This document shows, piece by piece, positions 1 to 7,338 of a DNA stretch of 33,282 nt. The stretch is taken from the NCBI GenBank assembly GCA_937998045.1, contig CALKVG010000359.1:1-33282 (forward strand), read 5' to 3'. Under the pieces are notes generated by a model, which did not search any database, had not been told where the DNA came from, and saw nothing but the letters and a program-made list of their open reading frames with translations. Positions within the stretch are counted from its first letter, which is position 1. Each line of letters opens with the position of its first letter. The DNA comes from an uncultured Myxococcales bacterium (GTDB taxonomy: Bacteria > Myxococcota_A > Polyangia > Polyangiales > Polyangiaceae). The translations under genes were made by a program, and so were the position numbers.

Positions 1-390
1 CGCGCGCTCGCCTTCGCGAAGAGCGACCGCTGGGCGAGCGCAGCCGCGATGCGCAGCGCCACGGCCAACCCCGCCCCGCGGCCGCGGCCGCAAGACAGCC
101 CGCGCGCATCGGCGACGTCGGCTCCCGTGCCGTCGTCCTTCACGCCGACCGTCTCCGTCGACGACTTGCCGGCGAGCGGGCCGGCTCTCCGGTTGCCTGG
201 CGCCCCGCGCGATGTCGCCGGTGCGGCGAGCGCCGCGGCGACGGCGACTGCGCCTTTGCGCGCGTCGTCCCCCGGTCTCCGGCCCGGGGCGCCGCACGCG
301 GTTGCGTCCGCGTTGCCGCGAACGGGGCCAGCGCCCGACCCATCGGCGACCGCGCGCCGGCCCGGCCCGACGATCGACGACGGGTTCTAG
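1..390 (+). CDS. 3' part of a Ser/Thr receptor kinase paralogue with an in-frame internal deletion
   Basis: The frame is open from base 1, so the 5' part lies outside the window. Residues 1-18 match the end of the kinase domain of the complete kinase at 8609-10234 (AKSDRWASAAAMR). The next residues match that protein's far C-terminal tail (SATANP, then PRDVAGAASAAAT, ending IDDGF). Aligned to the complete copy, bases of about 9506-9904 are missing: 399 bp, or 133 codons. That removes the juxtamembrane region and the only transmembrane segment while keeping the frame. Both flanks have diverged by point changes, so this is an old duplicate and not an assembly copy. If the missing front is intact, the product would be a soluble kinase with a Pro/Ala-rich tail; otherwise it is a decaying copy. 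Its TAG stop lies in a CTAG palindrome (387-390) that also holds the stop of the convergent toxin gene. Confidence 0.7.
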   Translation, partial: RALAFAKSDRWASAAAMRSATANPAPRPRPQDSPRASATSAPVPSSFTPTVSVDDLPASGPALRLPGAPRDVAGAASAAATATAPLRASSPGLRPGAPHAVASALPRTGPAPDPSATARRPGPTIDDGF

Positions 391-698
391 CCCCCGAGGC
401 CCGAGCGGGTTCTCGGACGCCGCCAGTACAACGGCCGCCTCTTCGCGTGCGCCACAGCCAGAACGTCGACATCCTCGCGGAGTACGACGTAGACGACACG
501 GTACGGGAACCGTTCGACTTTCGCGGATCGAATGTCAGGTTCGAGTAGCAAAGGAAATGCGCGCGGCGATTCGGCCACCCGCAGCAGCACACGTTCGACA
601 GCAACGACGAATCGTTGCCCTCGTCCCGCGTACTGCTTGTCGTACCAGCCGACGTCCGCGGCAAGCTCACGTGCTGCCGCGGGACGGAATCGGATCAC
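387..698 (-). CDS. ParE/RelE-family toxin of a type II toxin-antitoxin pair
   Basis: This 103-residue protein has the layout of the ParE/RelE superfamily. An N-terminal strand and helix (IRFRPAAARELAADVGWYD) are followed by a helix ending in an SPRAFP turn, the strand FPYRVVYVV and a final VAHAKRRPLYW segment. Members of this family either cut mRNA on the ribosome or poison gyrase; the sequence alone does not say which. The start overlaps the end of the antitoxin gene by four bases (ATGA), the usual coupled antitoxin-first arrangement. Expression is presumably autoregulated by the antitoxin-toxin complex (inference). The C-terminus is Arg/Gly-rich and slightly longer than typical. The stop codon is shared, through CTAG, with the kinase fragment on the other strand. 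Confidence 0.85.
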   Translation of the reverse strand: MIRFRPAAARELAADVGWYDKQYAGRGQRFVVAVERVLLRVAESPRAFPLLLEPDIRSAKVERFPYRVVYVVLREDVDVLAVAHAKRRPLYWRRPRTRSGLGG

Positions 699-904
699 TT
701 CGCCAGGCCGCGCTTGACCTCATCCCAGGGTATGCCGGGGGCGCCTGCGCGCGCTTCAGCGGCGCGACGCTCGATCTCCTCCGTGTCCTCGATGGAGATC
801 CCCGGAGGGGGCTCGAGGCTATCGAGCAGCGTCGCCGCGAGATCCTCTCGCTCCTCAGCCGGAAGCAGCATGGCCTCTGCGAGCAGCTTGGCGGCAGCGC
901 TCAT
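695..904 (-). CDS. Addiction-module antitoxin (PF09720/TIGR02574-like)
   Basis: This 69-residue acidic protein resembles the putative addiction-module component family. It has a helix LLPAEEREDLAATLLDSLE, then a short acidic linker, IERRAAEARAG and the terminal IPWDEVKRGLAK, the family's characteristic ending. It should neutralise the downstream ParE/RelE-like toxin. The open frame extends to 967, but the first 21 residues there are basic and unlike the family, so I place the start at the ATG at 904 (MSAAAKLL). A weak AAGG lies just upstream. The toxin start overlaps this stop by four bases, indicating translational coupling. Confidence 0.85.
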   Translation of the reverse strand: MSAAAKLLAEAMLLPAEEREDLAATLLDSLEPPPGISIEDTEEIERRAAEARAGAPGIPWDEVKRGLAK

Positions 905-1088
905 GGTTGAAACCTTAGCGCGAGGTGCAATCGCGGCCAGCAGCAATCGTCCTGGCTGGTAGCTCATCGCCGCCTTTGGCGCGACGCGACGTCGGCAGGA
1001 TCGGTCTTCACCACGAGACCTCGCCCGAGCGCTTGCATCGCAGTTGGAACGCCCGCTCGCCGTCCCGCTCGACAGGTGGGATGGCTCG

Positions 1089-1119
1089 CACGAAACTAAA
1101 GCAATGCTTTACTTTCGTG
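1089..1119. repeat. Imperfect palindrome, 12-13 base arms
   Basis: The arms CACGAAA and TTTCGTG pair, as do TAAAG and CTTTA inside them. They are separated by one C-C mismatch and a five-base loop. The element lies 26 bases from a second hairpin and has no adjacent T-run, so it does not look like a simple terminator. It could be a REP-like element or an operator; its function is unknown. Confidence 0.55.
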
Positions 1120-1145
1120 CCGGATCGCCGTGTCACGAACGGGCG

Positions 1146-1169
1146 AACGTCCCACGTAACTGGGACGTT
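1146..1169. repeat. Perfect 9-bp inverted repeat
   Basis: AACGTCCCA and TGGGACGTT flank a six-base loop; the neighbouring G and T could add a wobble pair. It is the second of two adjacent hairpins in a gene-free stretch. No second copy of either hairpin was seen in this window. Confidence 0.6.
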
Positions 1170-1347
1170 TCGCATCACCGCTCGCACCGTCGCTGCTGGG
1201 CTCTCGACCCTTATCTGGCTGCGCCAAAGCCAGAAATCGACGAGCGCAGCGGGCCTCACGCAACAAAGCCGCGGCGCGGCACACTTTCGCCTCCGACTAA
1301 CGCCGACCGCGTTTCTTGGCTCGCTTCCGCTTCGGGCCGCTCGGGCG

Positions 1348-1379
1348 CGTGGTTCCCCGTGAGCCGCGACGGCGTGACC
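1348..1379. repeat. 32-bp direct repeat, copy 1
   Basis: It is identical to 6621-6652 over all 32 bases; the bases on either side differ. On the minus strand it encodes the nucleotidyltransferase motif GHAVAAHGEP. It marks the point where the N-terminal half of the gene at 1380-1589 stops resembling the family. Confidence 0.9.
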
Positions 1380-1589
1380 CCCTACCAGCACGAAGCGCAC
1401 GCGATGGCGATCAGCGCAGACGAGAACTCGCTCCAGTCGCGATTCAGCTCCACTCTCATCGAAGTGCTTCCTCCGGATCGCTTCGACCAGGGAGATTCGC
1501 TCTTCGAGCGACAGCGCTGCGATGTCGCGCCGGTCGATCTCCGCGGCCTCTCGAAAGCTTTTGGCGACGCGGAGCACCGGTTCCATCAC
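1348..1589 (-). pseudogene. N-terminal half of a nucleotidyltransferase gene (AbiEii/MNT-like), truncated
   Basis: The minus strand reads from GTG 1589 or ATG 1586 (MEPVLRVAKSF). The first segment, up to RRKHFDE, looks like the small helical partner protein often encoded next to such nucleotidyltransferases. It continues into RVRFVLVGGHAVAAHGEP, the G-rich substrate-binding motif that opens the nucleotidyltransferase fold. After the 32-bp repeat the frame becomes low-complexity and Arg-rich. The expected DLD metal-binding motif does not follow here; it is found instead at 6473-6620, behind the second repeat copy. The partner and enzyme segments appear joined without a stop, which may itself be decay. 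Such genes often belong to abortive-infection or toxin-antitoxin pairs (family knowledge). The piece is non-functional as it stands. Confidence 0.65.
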
Positions 1590-1816
1590 CCCGCATCATA
1601 GCGCGGCGGCGCGCGGCTCGCGCCGTTCGTTCAGGGGCGCGAGCGTAACAAGCGCGGAAGGGCGCTGCGCTCGAGCGGTAACTGTCAGCTCGGAGATCGA
1701 CGTTTTTTCCGCACCGCCCAACGCCGGCATCGCCCGCGTGCGCGGCGCCGCCGCGAGCAGCACGCATTCGACGGCAGCGGCGAATCATCTCGTCGATTCG
1801 AAGCGGGTCTCTGTCG

Positions 1817-2668
1817 TCACATGCAAGCGCCCTGGTGGCAGTGGCCCGACGAGCAGTCGTGGTCGTTGCCGCACGCACTCGTCGCCGGGCACGCGGGCGC
1901 GCACGCCGGTGGCTGGCAGCGATCGGCGACGCAGATGCGCGACGCGCAGTCGCTGGGCGATCCGCAGCTCTCGCCGTCGTTGCACAGCGGTGCACATCCG
2001 GGCGCCTGGCACGTGCCCGCATGGCAGTGCTTCGAGGCGCACTGCATGTCGCTGGCGCAGGCCGCCCCGTTCATGCAATCGGGTGCGCAGCTCGGCGGCG
2101 CCCCCGCATCCTGGCTCGCATCGATCTCCGCGTCCGGCGAGGGCGGGGCCGCGGCGTCGGCGCCGCTCTCCTCGCTCGGCGGCGAAGCATCCTGCGGGTT
2201 TCCAACCTGACCGGCGGGGACGCACGCGGCAGCCTGACAGGTCTCGTCCTGCATGCAGGCCACGCCATCGCACTGGCCGCCCATGAGGATGGGGAGCTGG
2301 ATCGTCTCGTGGGGTACGAACCGGAGGGCACGCCGCGCGACGATGCATCCGCTCGGCGAGGTGAGGCACGCATCCGGCGATCGATCGATCGCCGTGACGA
2401 CACGAATCGCAACGGGCTCGTCGTTCGCACCGCTGGGCACGACGACGAGCGTGCCGATGTGCCCCGTCGCCGGATCGCACCGTGTCGTTGCCGCCACAGC
2501 CGGGCGTTCGTCGAGAGACGACGTGGAGTCGCCGACGGCGATCGTCGTCGTCATGGGGCTGGCGCCGCTGCACGGCAAGTCCGTCGAGACGTCGACGACA
2601 ATGGCCGTGGCCGCATCGCAGGCCCAGAGCGCGCAGGTTGCGGCGGCGGCCGTCGCCAAGGGGCGCAT
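1817..2668 (-). CDS. Cys-rich surface lipoprotein with C-terminal Cys repeats
   Basis: I place the start at the ATG at 2668 (MRPLATAAAAT), which gives a short signal sequence and a lipobox-like LWAC with Cys17; 283 residues. The middle part (STDLPC, IGTLVVVPSG, GCIVARRALRF, LPILMGGQCDGV) resembles a conserved domain of myxobacterial lipoproteins of unknown role. A Pro/Ser/Asp-rich linker leads to three C-terminal repeats of the form CAPxCxxGxxCxxxxDCxSxxCxxGxCQ, probably disulfide-bonded outside the cytoplasm. The gene follows the subtilase lipoprotein on the same strand after 190 bases that include a likely terminator. An upstream extension of the frame to 2857 is Arg-rich and was rejected. 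Function unknown; a surface or outer-membrane role is inferred. Confidence 0.75.
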   Translation of the reverse strand: MRPLATAAAATCALWACDAATAIVVDVSTDLPCSGASPMTTTIAVGDSTSSLDERPAVAATTRCDPATGHIGTLVVVPSGANDEPVAIRVVTAIDRSPDACLTSPSGCIVARRALRFVPHETIQLPILMGGQCDGVACMQDETCQAAACVPAGQVGNPQDASPPSEESGADAAAPPSPDAEIDASQDAGAPPSCAPDCMNGAACASDMQCASKHCHAGTCQAPGCAPLCNDGESCGSPSDCASRICVADRCQPPACAPACPATSACGNDHDCSSGHCHQGACM

Positions 2669-2765
2669 TCGTGCAGGACGGGAGCAGCCTGCGTGCCAGC
2701 TGCTGCAGATCGCCCGTCGTCGGCACCGGTGCTTCTCGAGGCACGCGGGAGTCGTCACACGCCCA

Positions 2766-2816
2766 CAAAACGCAGAGGGCGGGTCCCTCGGCCTACGACC
2801 GAACGCACCCGCCCTC
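2766..2816 (-). terminator. Likely Rho-independent terminator of the subtilase gene
   Basis: Read on the minus strand, GAGGGCGGGT pairs with ACCCGCCCTC (10 bp, 22-base loop), followed after TGCG by TTTT. It lies between the stop of the subtilase gene (2859) and the next gene. The loop is longer than usual and the T-run is short. Confidence 0.5.
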
Positions 2817-2858
2817 CCGCTGTCTGGCCACGCTCGTTCCGAGCCAACCAGCTCCACG

Positions 2859-5800
2859 TCACTTCGTGACGGTGTACGCGTACGGCAGCGCGACGACCTC
2901 GTCGCCCATGGTCGCCGGGTCGGTGGCCCCGTTGTACGTGTCGACGTAGAGCGTGCCGCGCACCACCCGCCCGACGCTCGAGGCGGCCGGCTTGACGGTC
3001 ACGGTGATCTGCCCGGACGCGCCCGGAGCGAGCACGAGGGGCTGGAAGGTGGACGTGCCGTTCACGACGTCCGCCCAGACGTCACCGGCGGAGGAGGTCA
3101 CCGCCGGGTCGAACGCCTGAAGCAGGGCCGTGGCCGTCGTCGTCACGGGCGTCGTCGGCGCACCCGCCGCGGTGAACGGACCGATGAGCGAGGGCGACAC
3201 GAACCAGGAGGCGTACGGCACCTCCGGGGCGACGAGGAAGGCGGCGACCGTGTCCGTCCCGACGGGCAGGGCGAAGAGGTCCGGCGAGCCGCCGGCGTTG
3301 GGGCCCGTGTCCATCGTGATCGGCGCGCTCGACTGCGACTGGATGACGAGGGCCGAGGTCTCCGTGGGCACGACCAGGGTGCTGCAGGTGCCGGGGAGGG
3401 TGGCGGGCGTCGTCGGGCTGCAGAGGGACGTCGGCAGCGAGAGGCTCGTGAGGTTCGCGAGGCGCGCGTCGACGAAGTAGGACTCGCTGGCGACGCCGCT
3501 GTTGGTCACGTCGAGCGTCACGGTCGTGCCCGTGGTGGCCGAGACGTGCGCGTGCGGGCTGGCCGGGAGCGACGTGGCCGTTACCGCCGCGGTGTTCAGG
3601 GTGACGCGCGCCGAGAACTGGACCGACGTCTGGTTGCCCGCCGCCTGCGTCTGCTGGAGGATGACCGACCACCGGCCGGCCTGGGGCGTCGCGCGCTGGA
3701 GCTGCAGTGCGGTCGTGCTCGGGACGAGCGTGGGGTTGCCGCCTTCGGGCGTCACGAGGCCCAGGTTGCTCGCGGTGTCGAGCACCATGCCGTTCGGGTC
3801 GATGAGGTAGCCCTCGACGCCGTAGCCGCCCTCGGGCAGCGTGATGCCTACGCCGAGGTCCTCGACCCCCGCGGGGAGGTCGAAGTCGTACGTCTGCACC
3901 GGGAAAATGCCCTTGCGCGCGTTGCCGCCCGTCAGGGTGCCGGTGAAGGCGCCGCCGCCCGCGCCGACGGGGACCAGGGTGCGCACTGTGATGGGGACCT
4001 CGGCGATGGAGGCGCCCGGGAAGCGCAGCGCCGCGGCCAGGTCACCGGGCTGGCTCGGGGCCTGGAACGTCACCGTGACGGGGGCCGTCGCGCCGGGAGC
4101 CACGCTGAGCGTGGAGGGTGAAACCTTGCCGAGGGAGACGTACTTCTCCGCAGCCCACGTGAGCTGAATCGGGCCCGTGTACGAGTTCGAGTACAGCACC
4201 ACGAACCACCGCCCCGCCGCCGGCGCGTTGACGTCGGCGGCGCCGTAGCCGCTGTTGCCACCCTGGGGGTCGGAGTCGACCGCGACGCGGCCCTGCGGGT
4301 CGAGGATCTGGAAGCCGACGTACGTTTGTGCGGGCGGCGCGGGGACCAGGTAGCCGACGGAGACGTCCAGGTGGTCCGTCCCGGCGGGCACGTCGACCGT
4401 CTGCACGCTGTAGGTCACCTCGGTGGCGTCGAAGGGCACGCTCACCGTCTGTCCGGCGAACGAGGGCCCGAGCTGCTGCAGGGCGGGCTGCAGGTGCAGC
4501 GCGGTCGTCCCGGTGTTGGTGACGTGGAACGTCTGCGCGAAGCTCTGCCCCGGCTCGGCCGTGCGCGCGAGCGCGTTGGGCGAGACGACCGGGCCGGCGC
4601 CGGCGCGCGCGCCGGGAGCGCCGTCGCCGTCCTGGATGGAGAGCGCGGTGTTGACCGCCGCGAGGGCGTTGACGATGCCCGCGCCCTGCTCGACGGACGG
4701 CGCGCCGATGTCGCTCGCGGTGCTCATCAGGATGCTCTTCACGAGCGCCGGAGACGGGCTCGCGCCCTGGTGGGTGCTGCGGTACGCCTGGATGACGAGG
4801 GCCGCCGCGCCGGCCGTGATGGGCGCCGACTCGCTCGTGCCCCCGAACATCTGCACCTGGCTCGGCTGGCCGCCGAACGACAAGCACTCCGTGAAGAGCG
4901 CGCGGTTGGTGGAGCAGTACGCCCAGCCGCTGTCGCCGGGGGCCACGAGGTCGACGGTGCGCGGCCGGCTCTGGGCGAAGCCCGCGGAGCTGAAGGCCGC
5001 CATGTTGTCGTCGATCCAGCCCGCGCCGCCGAACGAGAGGCCCGTCTGCGCGAAGATGCGGTACTGGGTGGTCGCGCCGGCCTCGATGACGCTCGGGTCG
5101 GTGCTCGGGCTGTTCAGCGTGTTCGTCGAGCCCGCGTCGCCCGACGAGACGGTGATCGTCACGCCCGCACGCACGGCCGCCGCGTTCGCGAGGGACAAGG
5201 GATCGGTCGCCAGGTCGGGCACGATCATTCCGCCGAGCGACTCGTTGAGGACGTCGACGTGGTCGTGCACGACCGCCCAGCCGAGGGCCTGCACCAGCGA
5301 GGACTCCGACGCGAAGCCGTTGCTGGAGATGGCCTTGAGGCCGACGAGGGAGGCGCCGGGTGCCATGCCGCGGATGCGCACGTTGCAGGGCGACGGCAGG
5401 CCGGGCGGAGAGTAGCCGTACGTCGAGATGTCGTACTCGACCGGGCCGTTCGGGCCCATGTCCTGCGCGGCGATCGAGCTGGCGTCGCCGAACGCCTCGG
5501 CCCCGCCGGTGGCCAGCGTCGCCGGGTCGCCCGAGAAGTCTTGGTAGTCGACGAAGACCTTGCTCCCGTCGGCGCGGACGAAGCCGGGGATGCCGGGGTC
5601 GATGCCGTCGGCGATGAAGCCGACGGTGACGCCGTGGCCGGTGACGGGCTGGCCGCTGCCGTCGATGACGGTCTGCGCCTGCGGGGTCGTCGGGTCGAGG
5701 AAGGCGGCGTTCGTGATCTGCAGCGCCTCCGGCTCCAGCGTGTCGCAGAGCGCCGAGCCGCTGCCCCCGCCGGGCGGCGTGGTGCTGGCGCCCGGGCGGA

Positions 5801-6215
5801 CGCCGGTCCGTGCGTGGTGCTTGGGCGCCGGGATGGCGCGGTCGGGCACCACGGCGAGCACCTCGGGCTTCGCGCTCATGGCGTCGATCTCCGCCTGCGA
5901 CATGCGCGTGGCGAAGCCGTTGATCAGCTCGAAGGAGAGGACGTTGCGCGGCTTGGCGACGAGCAGGTCGGCGACCAGGTGTGTGTGGGACGACTTGATG
6001 GCGGCGGCGCGCGAGGCGGAGGCGGCGCGGCTCGGGTCGAGCGCCGTGAACTGCTCGCGCATCAGGACGATCATGTCGCGATCGGGCATGGCGGCGGGGG
6101 TCGCGGCCGGGCCGGCCGACGCCTGCTGCGGGTGGGTGGTGCTGCCCTGGCCGCTGCACGCGGCCGCCATGGCGGCCACGATGCCGATAGAGACGATTCC
6201 GAACGACGTTCTCAT
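2859..6215 (-). CDS. Secreted S8-like subtilase lipoprotein with altered catalytic motifs
   Basis: The start at ATG 6215 has a GAGG ribosome site and gives a signal peptide ending AMAAAC (Cys20); 1118 residues. Residues 47-130 look like an inhibitor-type propeptide. The catalytic fold spans about 190-480. It has the Asp region IADGID (203-206), the oxyanion Asn in DVLNESLGG (Asn324), SSGDAGSTN and the Ser motif GGTSESAP (Ser461). Where HGTxVA would stand the sequence reads GDASSIAAQ, so no canonical His is visible. The C-terminal 600 residues form beta-rich modules (HVTNTGTTALHL, a segment ending AAGRWFVVLYSN, APGATAPVTVTF) as in large secreted proteases. A divergent or inactive subtilase is possible. 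It is the main gene in the segment bounded by the 32-bp repeats. Confidence 0.8.
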   Translation of the reverse strand: MRTSFGIVSIGIVAAMAAACSGQGSTTHPQQASAGPAATPAAMPDRDMIVLMREQFTALDPSRAASASRAAAIKSSHTHLVADLLVAKPRNVLSFELINGFATRMSQAEIDAMSAKPEVLAVVPDRAIPAPKHHARTGVRPGASTTPPGGGSGSALCDTLEPEALQITNAAFLDPTTPQAQTVIDGSGQPVTGHGVTVGFIADGIDPGIPGFVRADGSKVFVDYQDFSGDPATLATGGAEAFGDASSIAAQDMGPNGPVEYDISTYGYSPPGLPSPCNVRIRGMAPGASLVGLKAISSNGFASESSLVQALGWAVVHDHVDVLNESLGGMIVPDLATDPLSLANAAAVRAGVTITVSSGDAGSTNTLNSPSTDPSVIEAGATTQYRIFAQTGLSFGGAGWIDDNMAAFSSAGFAQSRPRTVDLVAPGDSGWAYCSTNRALFTECLSFGGQPSQVQMFGGTSESAPITAGAAALVIQAYRSTHQGASPSPALVKSILMSTASDIGAPSVEQGAGIVNALAAVNTALSIQDGDGAPGARAGAGPVVSPNALARTAEPGQSFAQTFHVTNTGTTALHLQPALQQLGPSFAGQTVSVPFDATEVTYSVQTVDVPAGTDHLDVSVGYLVPAPPAQTYVGFQILDPQGRVAVDSDPQGGNSGYGAADVNAPAAGRWFVVLYSNSYTGPIQLTWAAEKYVSLGKVSPSTLSVAPGATAPVTVTFQAPSQPGDLAAALRFPGASIAEVPITVRTLVPVGAGGGAFTGTLTGGNARKGIFPVQTYDFDLPAGVEDLGVGITLPEGGYGVEGYLIDPNGMVLDTASNLGLVTPEGGNPTLVPSTTALQLQRATPQAGRWSVILQQTQAAGNQTSVQFSARVTLNTAAVTATSLPASPHAHVSATTGTTVTLDVTNSGVASESYFVDARLANLTSLSLPTSLCSPTTPATLPGTCSTLVVPTETSALVIQSQSSAPITMDTGPNAGGSPDLFALPVGTDTVAAFLVAPEVPYASWFVSPSLIGPFTAAGAPTTPVTTTATALLQAFDPAVTSSAGDVWADVVNGTSTFQPLVLAPGASGQITVTVKPAASSVGRVVRGTLYVDTYNGATDPATMGDEVVALPYAYTVTK

Positions 6216-6472
6216 GGATCCTCGCATTCTCGAAGAGAAGGGGGGCGCAGCGAGGACCGCCGCGCGCGCCGGGGCCAAGACTTCCCACGGAGGGTGGGGT
6301 CCCGCAACGCGCCCAAACGGATGACAGACGTCGACCCGAGGAGCGCGTCAGGGCGGGAAAGAGGGAAAAATCCCGCTAGGCTGCCGCGGACCGTCGGGGG
6401 AGAGGCAGGGGCGTCCCTTCGTCCTCTGCTCCGCGACGGGCCACCGGGAGTTGAAGCAACGCAGGTGCGGGC

Positions 6473-6652
6473 TTACCGCACGCGGACTCGCGGCGGCGGG
6501 ACGTGGCGGTCGCCCGGCTGCACGCTTGTTGGCGATGAGAGCGTCGCGCCCAGCGCCTCACGCAGGCGACGAGCGTCTGCGATCACGCGCTCCACGAGAA
6601 CGTCGAGGTCTTCGGTCAGACGTGGTTCCCCGTGAGCCGCGACGGCGTGACC
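6473..6652 (-). pseudogene. C-terminal part of a nucleotidyltransferase domain, truncated
   Basis: On the minus strand the 32-bp repeat encodes GHAVAAHGEP and continues directly into RLTEDLDVLVERVIADARRL. This includes the DLD metal-binding pair and the next helix of the nucleotidyltransferase fold. Similarity fades after about residue 45. Nothing like the family lies upstream of the repeat: there is no start and the G-rich strand is lost. It is the exact complement of the fragment at 1348-1589. Joining the two at the repeat would rebuild a normal order from VLVGGHAVAAHGEP to LTEDLDVLV. The rest of 6216-6675 holds only the upstream region of the subtilase gene and a short hairpin (6659-6673). 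Confidence 0.6.
6621..6652. repeat. 32-bp direct repeat, copy 2
   Basis: Identical and in the same orientation as 1348-1379. The two copies bound a segment of about 5.27 kb carrying the Cys-rich lipoprotein and the subtilase gene. Confidence 0.9.
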
Positions 6653-6675
6653 TGTTATAGCGCCATCGGCGCTGC

Positions 6676-7338
6676 CTATCGCGCGCTCGTCGCGCCAAAG
6701 GCCTTCTGCAGGTCGCCCAGATCTCGTTCGACGAGGCGCTCCTGGTACGCGCGCAACCAGCTCTCCGGCAGGAGCCATCCGAAGGCTCCGGATCTCTCGA
6801 CGAAGATGGCGTAGCGGACGCGCGAGCGCTGGTCGTCGATCGGCGCCACGCTCACGTACGCGGCGCCTCGTATCGCGGGAGCGTGGACGACGATGCGCCC
6901 GGACCGCCTGCCCTCGTCCAGCACGATCGAGTAGTCGTGCGCTCCATGCCCGACCGTCTTCGACTCGAAACGGACGAGCCAGCGCGCGCGGTCCGCCGAT
7001 TCGGACTCGATCGCGAAGGCTGAGATATCCGAGAAGAGGGCGGGCCATCCGCGCACCTCGGTGATGCGGTCCCAGACCTCCGGGGCGGGCGTATCGAGGT
7101 CGATCTGACCCTGGACCCAGCGCGGATCGCGCGGATTTCGCTGCCAGTTTCGCCCAGACGGCACGGCAAGGGCCAACGTCGCGAGCACGAGCGCGAGCGC
7201 GAGCACGACCGACACCGCGACCCGCCGGAGAAGCCGCACGCGGGCCAGCGGATGAACTTTCCGGGCAGGCTTCATGCGCTTCTGGCCGAGCATGGATCGA
7301 GCCCGAAAGCGCGCAGCCGAAGCGCATCGCTGGCTCAT
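6676..7338 (-). CDS. SRPBCC-fold protein with an N-terminal membrane anchor
   Basis: The 220-residue product starts at the ATG at 7338, which overlaps the stop of the preceding gene by four bases (ATGA). An internal ATG at 7275 (MKPARKV, 199 residues) is a good alternative because it places the basic stretch right before the membrane helix. The segment VAVSVVLALALVLATLALAVP is hydrophobic and follows RRLRR-type basic residues, predicting a single anchor. The rest (QGQIDLDTPAPEVWDRITEVRGW and onward to LGDLQKAFG) matches the polyketide cyclase/START-like SRPBCC superfamily, which binds hydrophobic ligands in a deep pocket. No ligand can be assigned. The overlap suggests translational coupling to the propeller-like gene upstream. 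Confidence 0.75.
   Translation of the reverse strand: MSQRCASAARFRARSMLGQKRMKPARKVHPLARVRLLRRVAVSVVLALALVLATLALAVPSGRNWQRNPRDPRWVQGQIDLDTPAPEVWDRITEVRGWPALFSDISAFAIESESADRARWLVRFESKTVGHGAHDYSIVLDEGRRSGRIVVHAPAIRGAAYVSVAPIDDQRSRVRYAIFVERSGAFGWLLPESWLRAYQERLVERDLGDLQKAFGATSAR

Larger units (their letters stand above)
905..1347. other. Intergenic region without a convincing gene; holds two hairpins
   Basis: No reading frame here looks like a conserved protein. The longest one, on the minus strand, is the run-on of the nucleotidyltransferase fragment past its breakpoint. The stretch contains two adjacent inverted repeats (1089-1119 and 1146-1169, listed separately) and the upstream region of the toxin-antitoxin operon near 905-960. 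It may be a decayed intergenic repeat. Confidence 0.5.

Noticed and set aside
2253..4121. Plus-strand frame of more than 600 codons
   Set aside because: It runs antisense to the Cys-rich lipoprotein and the subtilase, with Gly/Arg composition only.
4326..6635. Very long open frame on the plus strand opposite the subtilase gene
   Set aside because: Its product is Arg/Gly/Ala low-complexity with no domain. It is a GC-rich shadow of the clearly conserved minus-strand gene.
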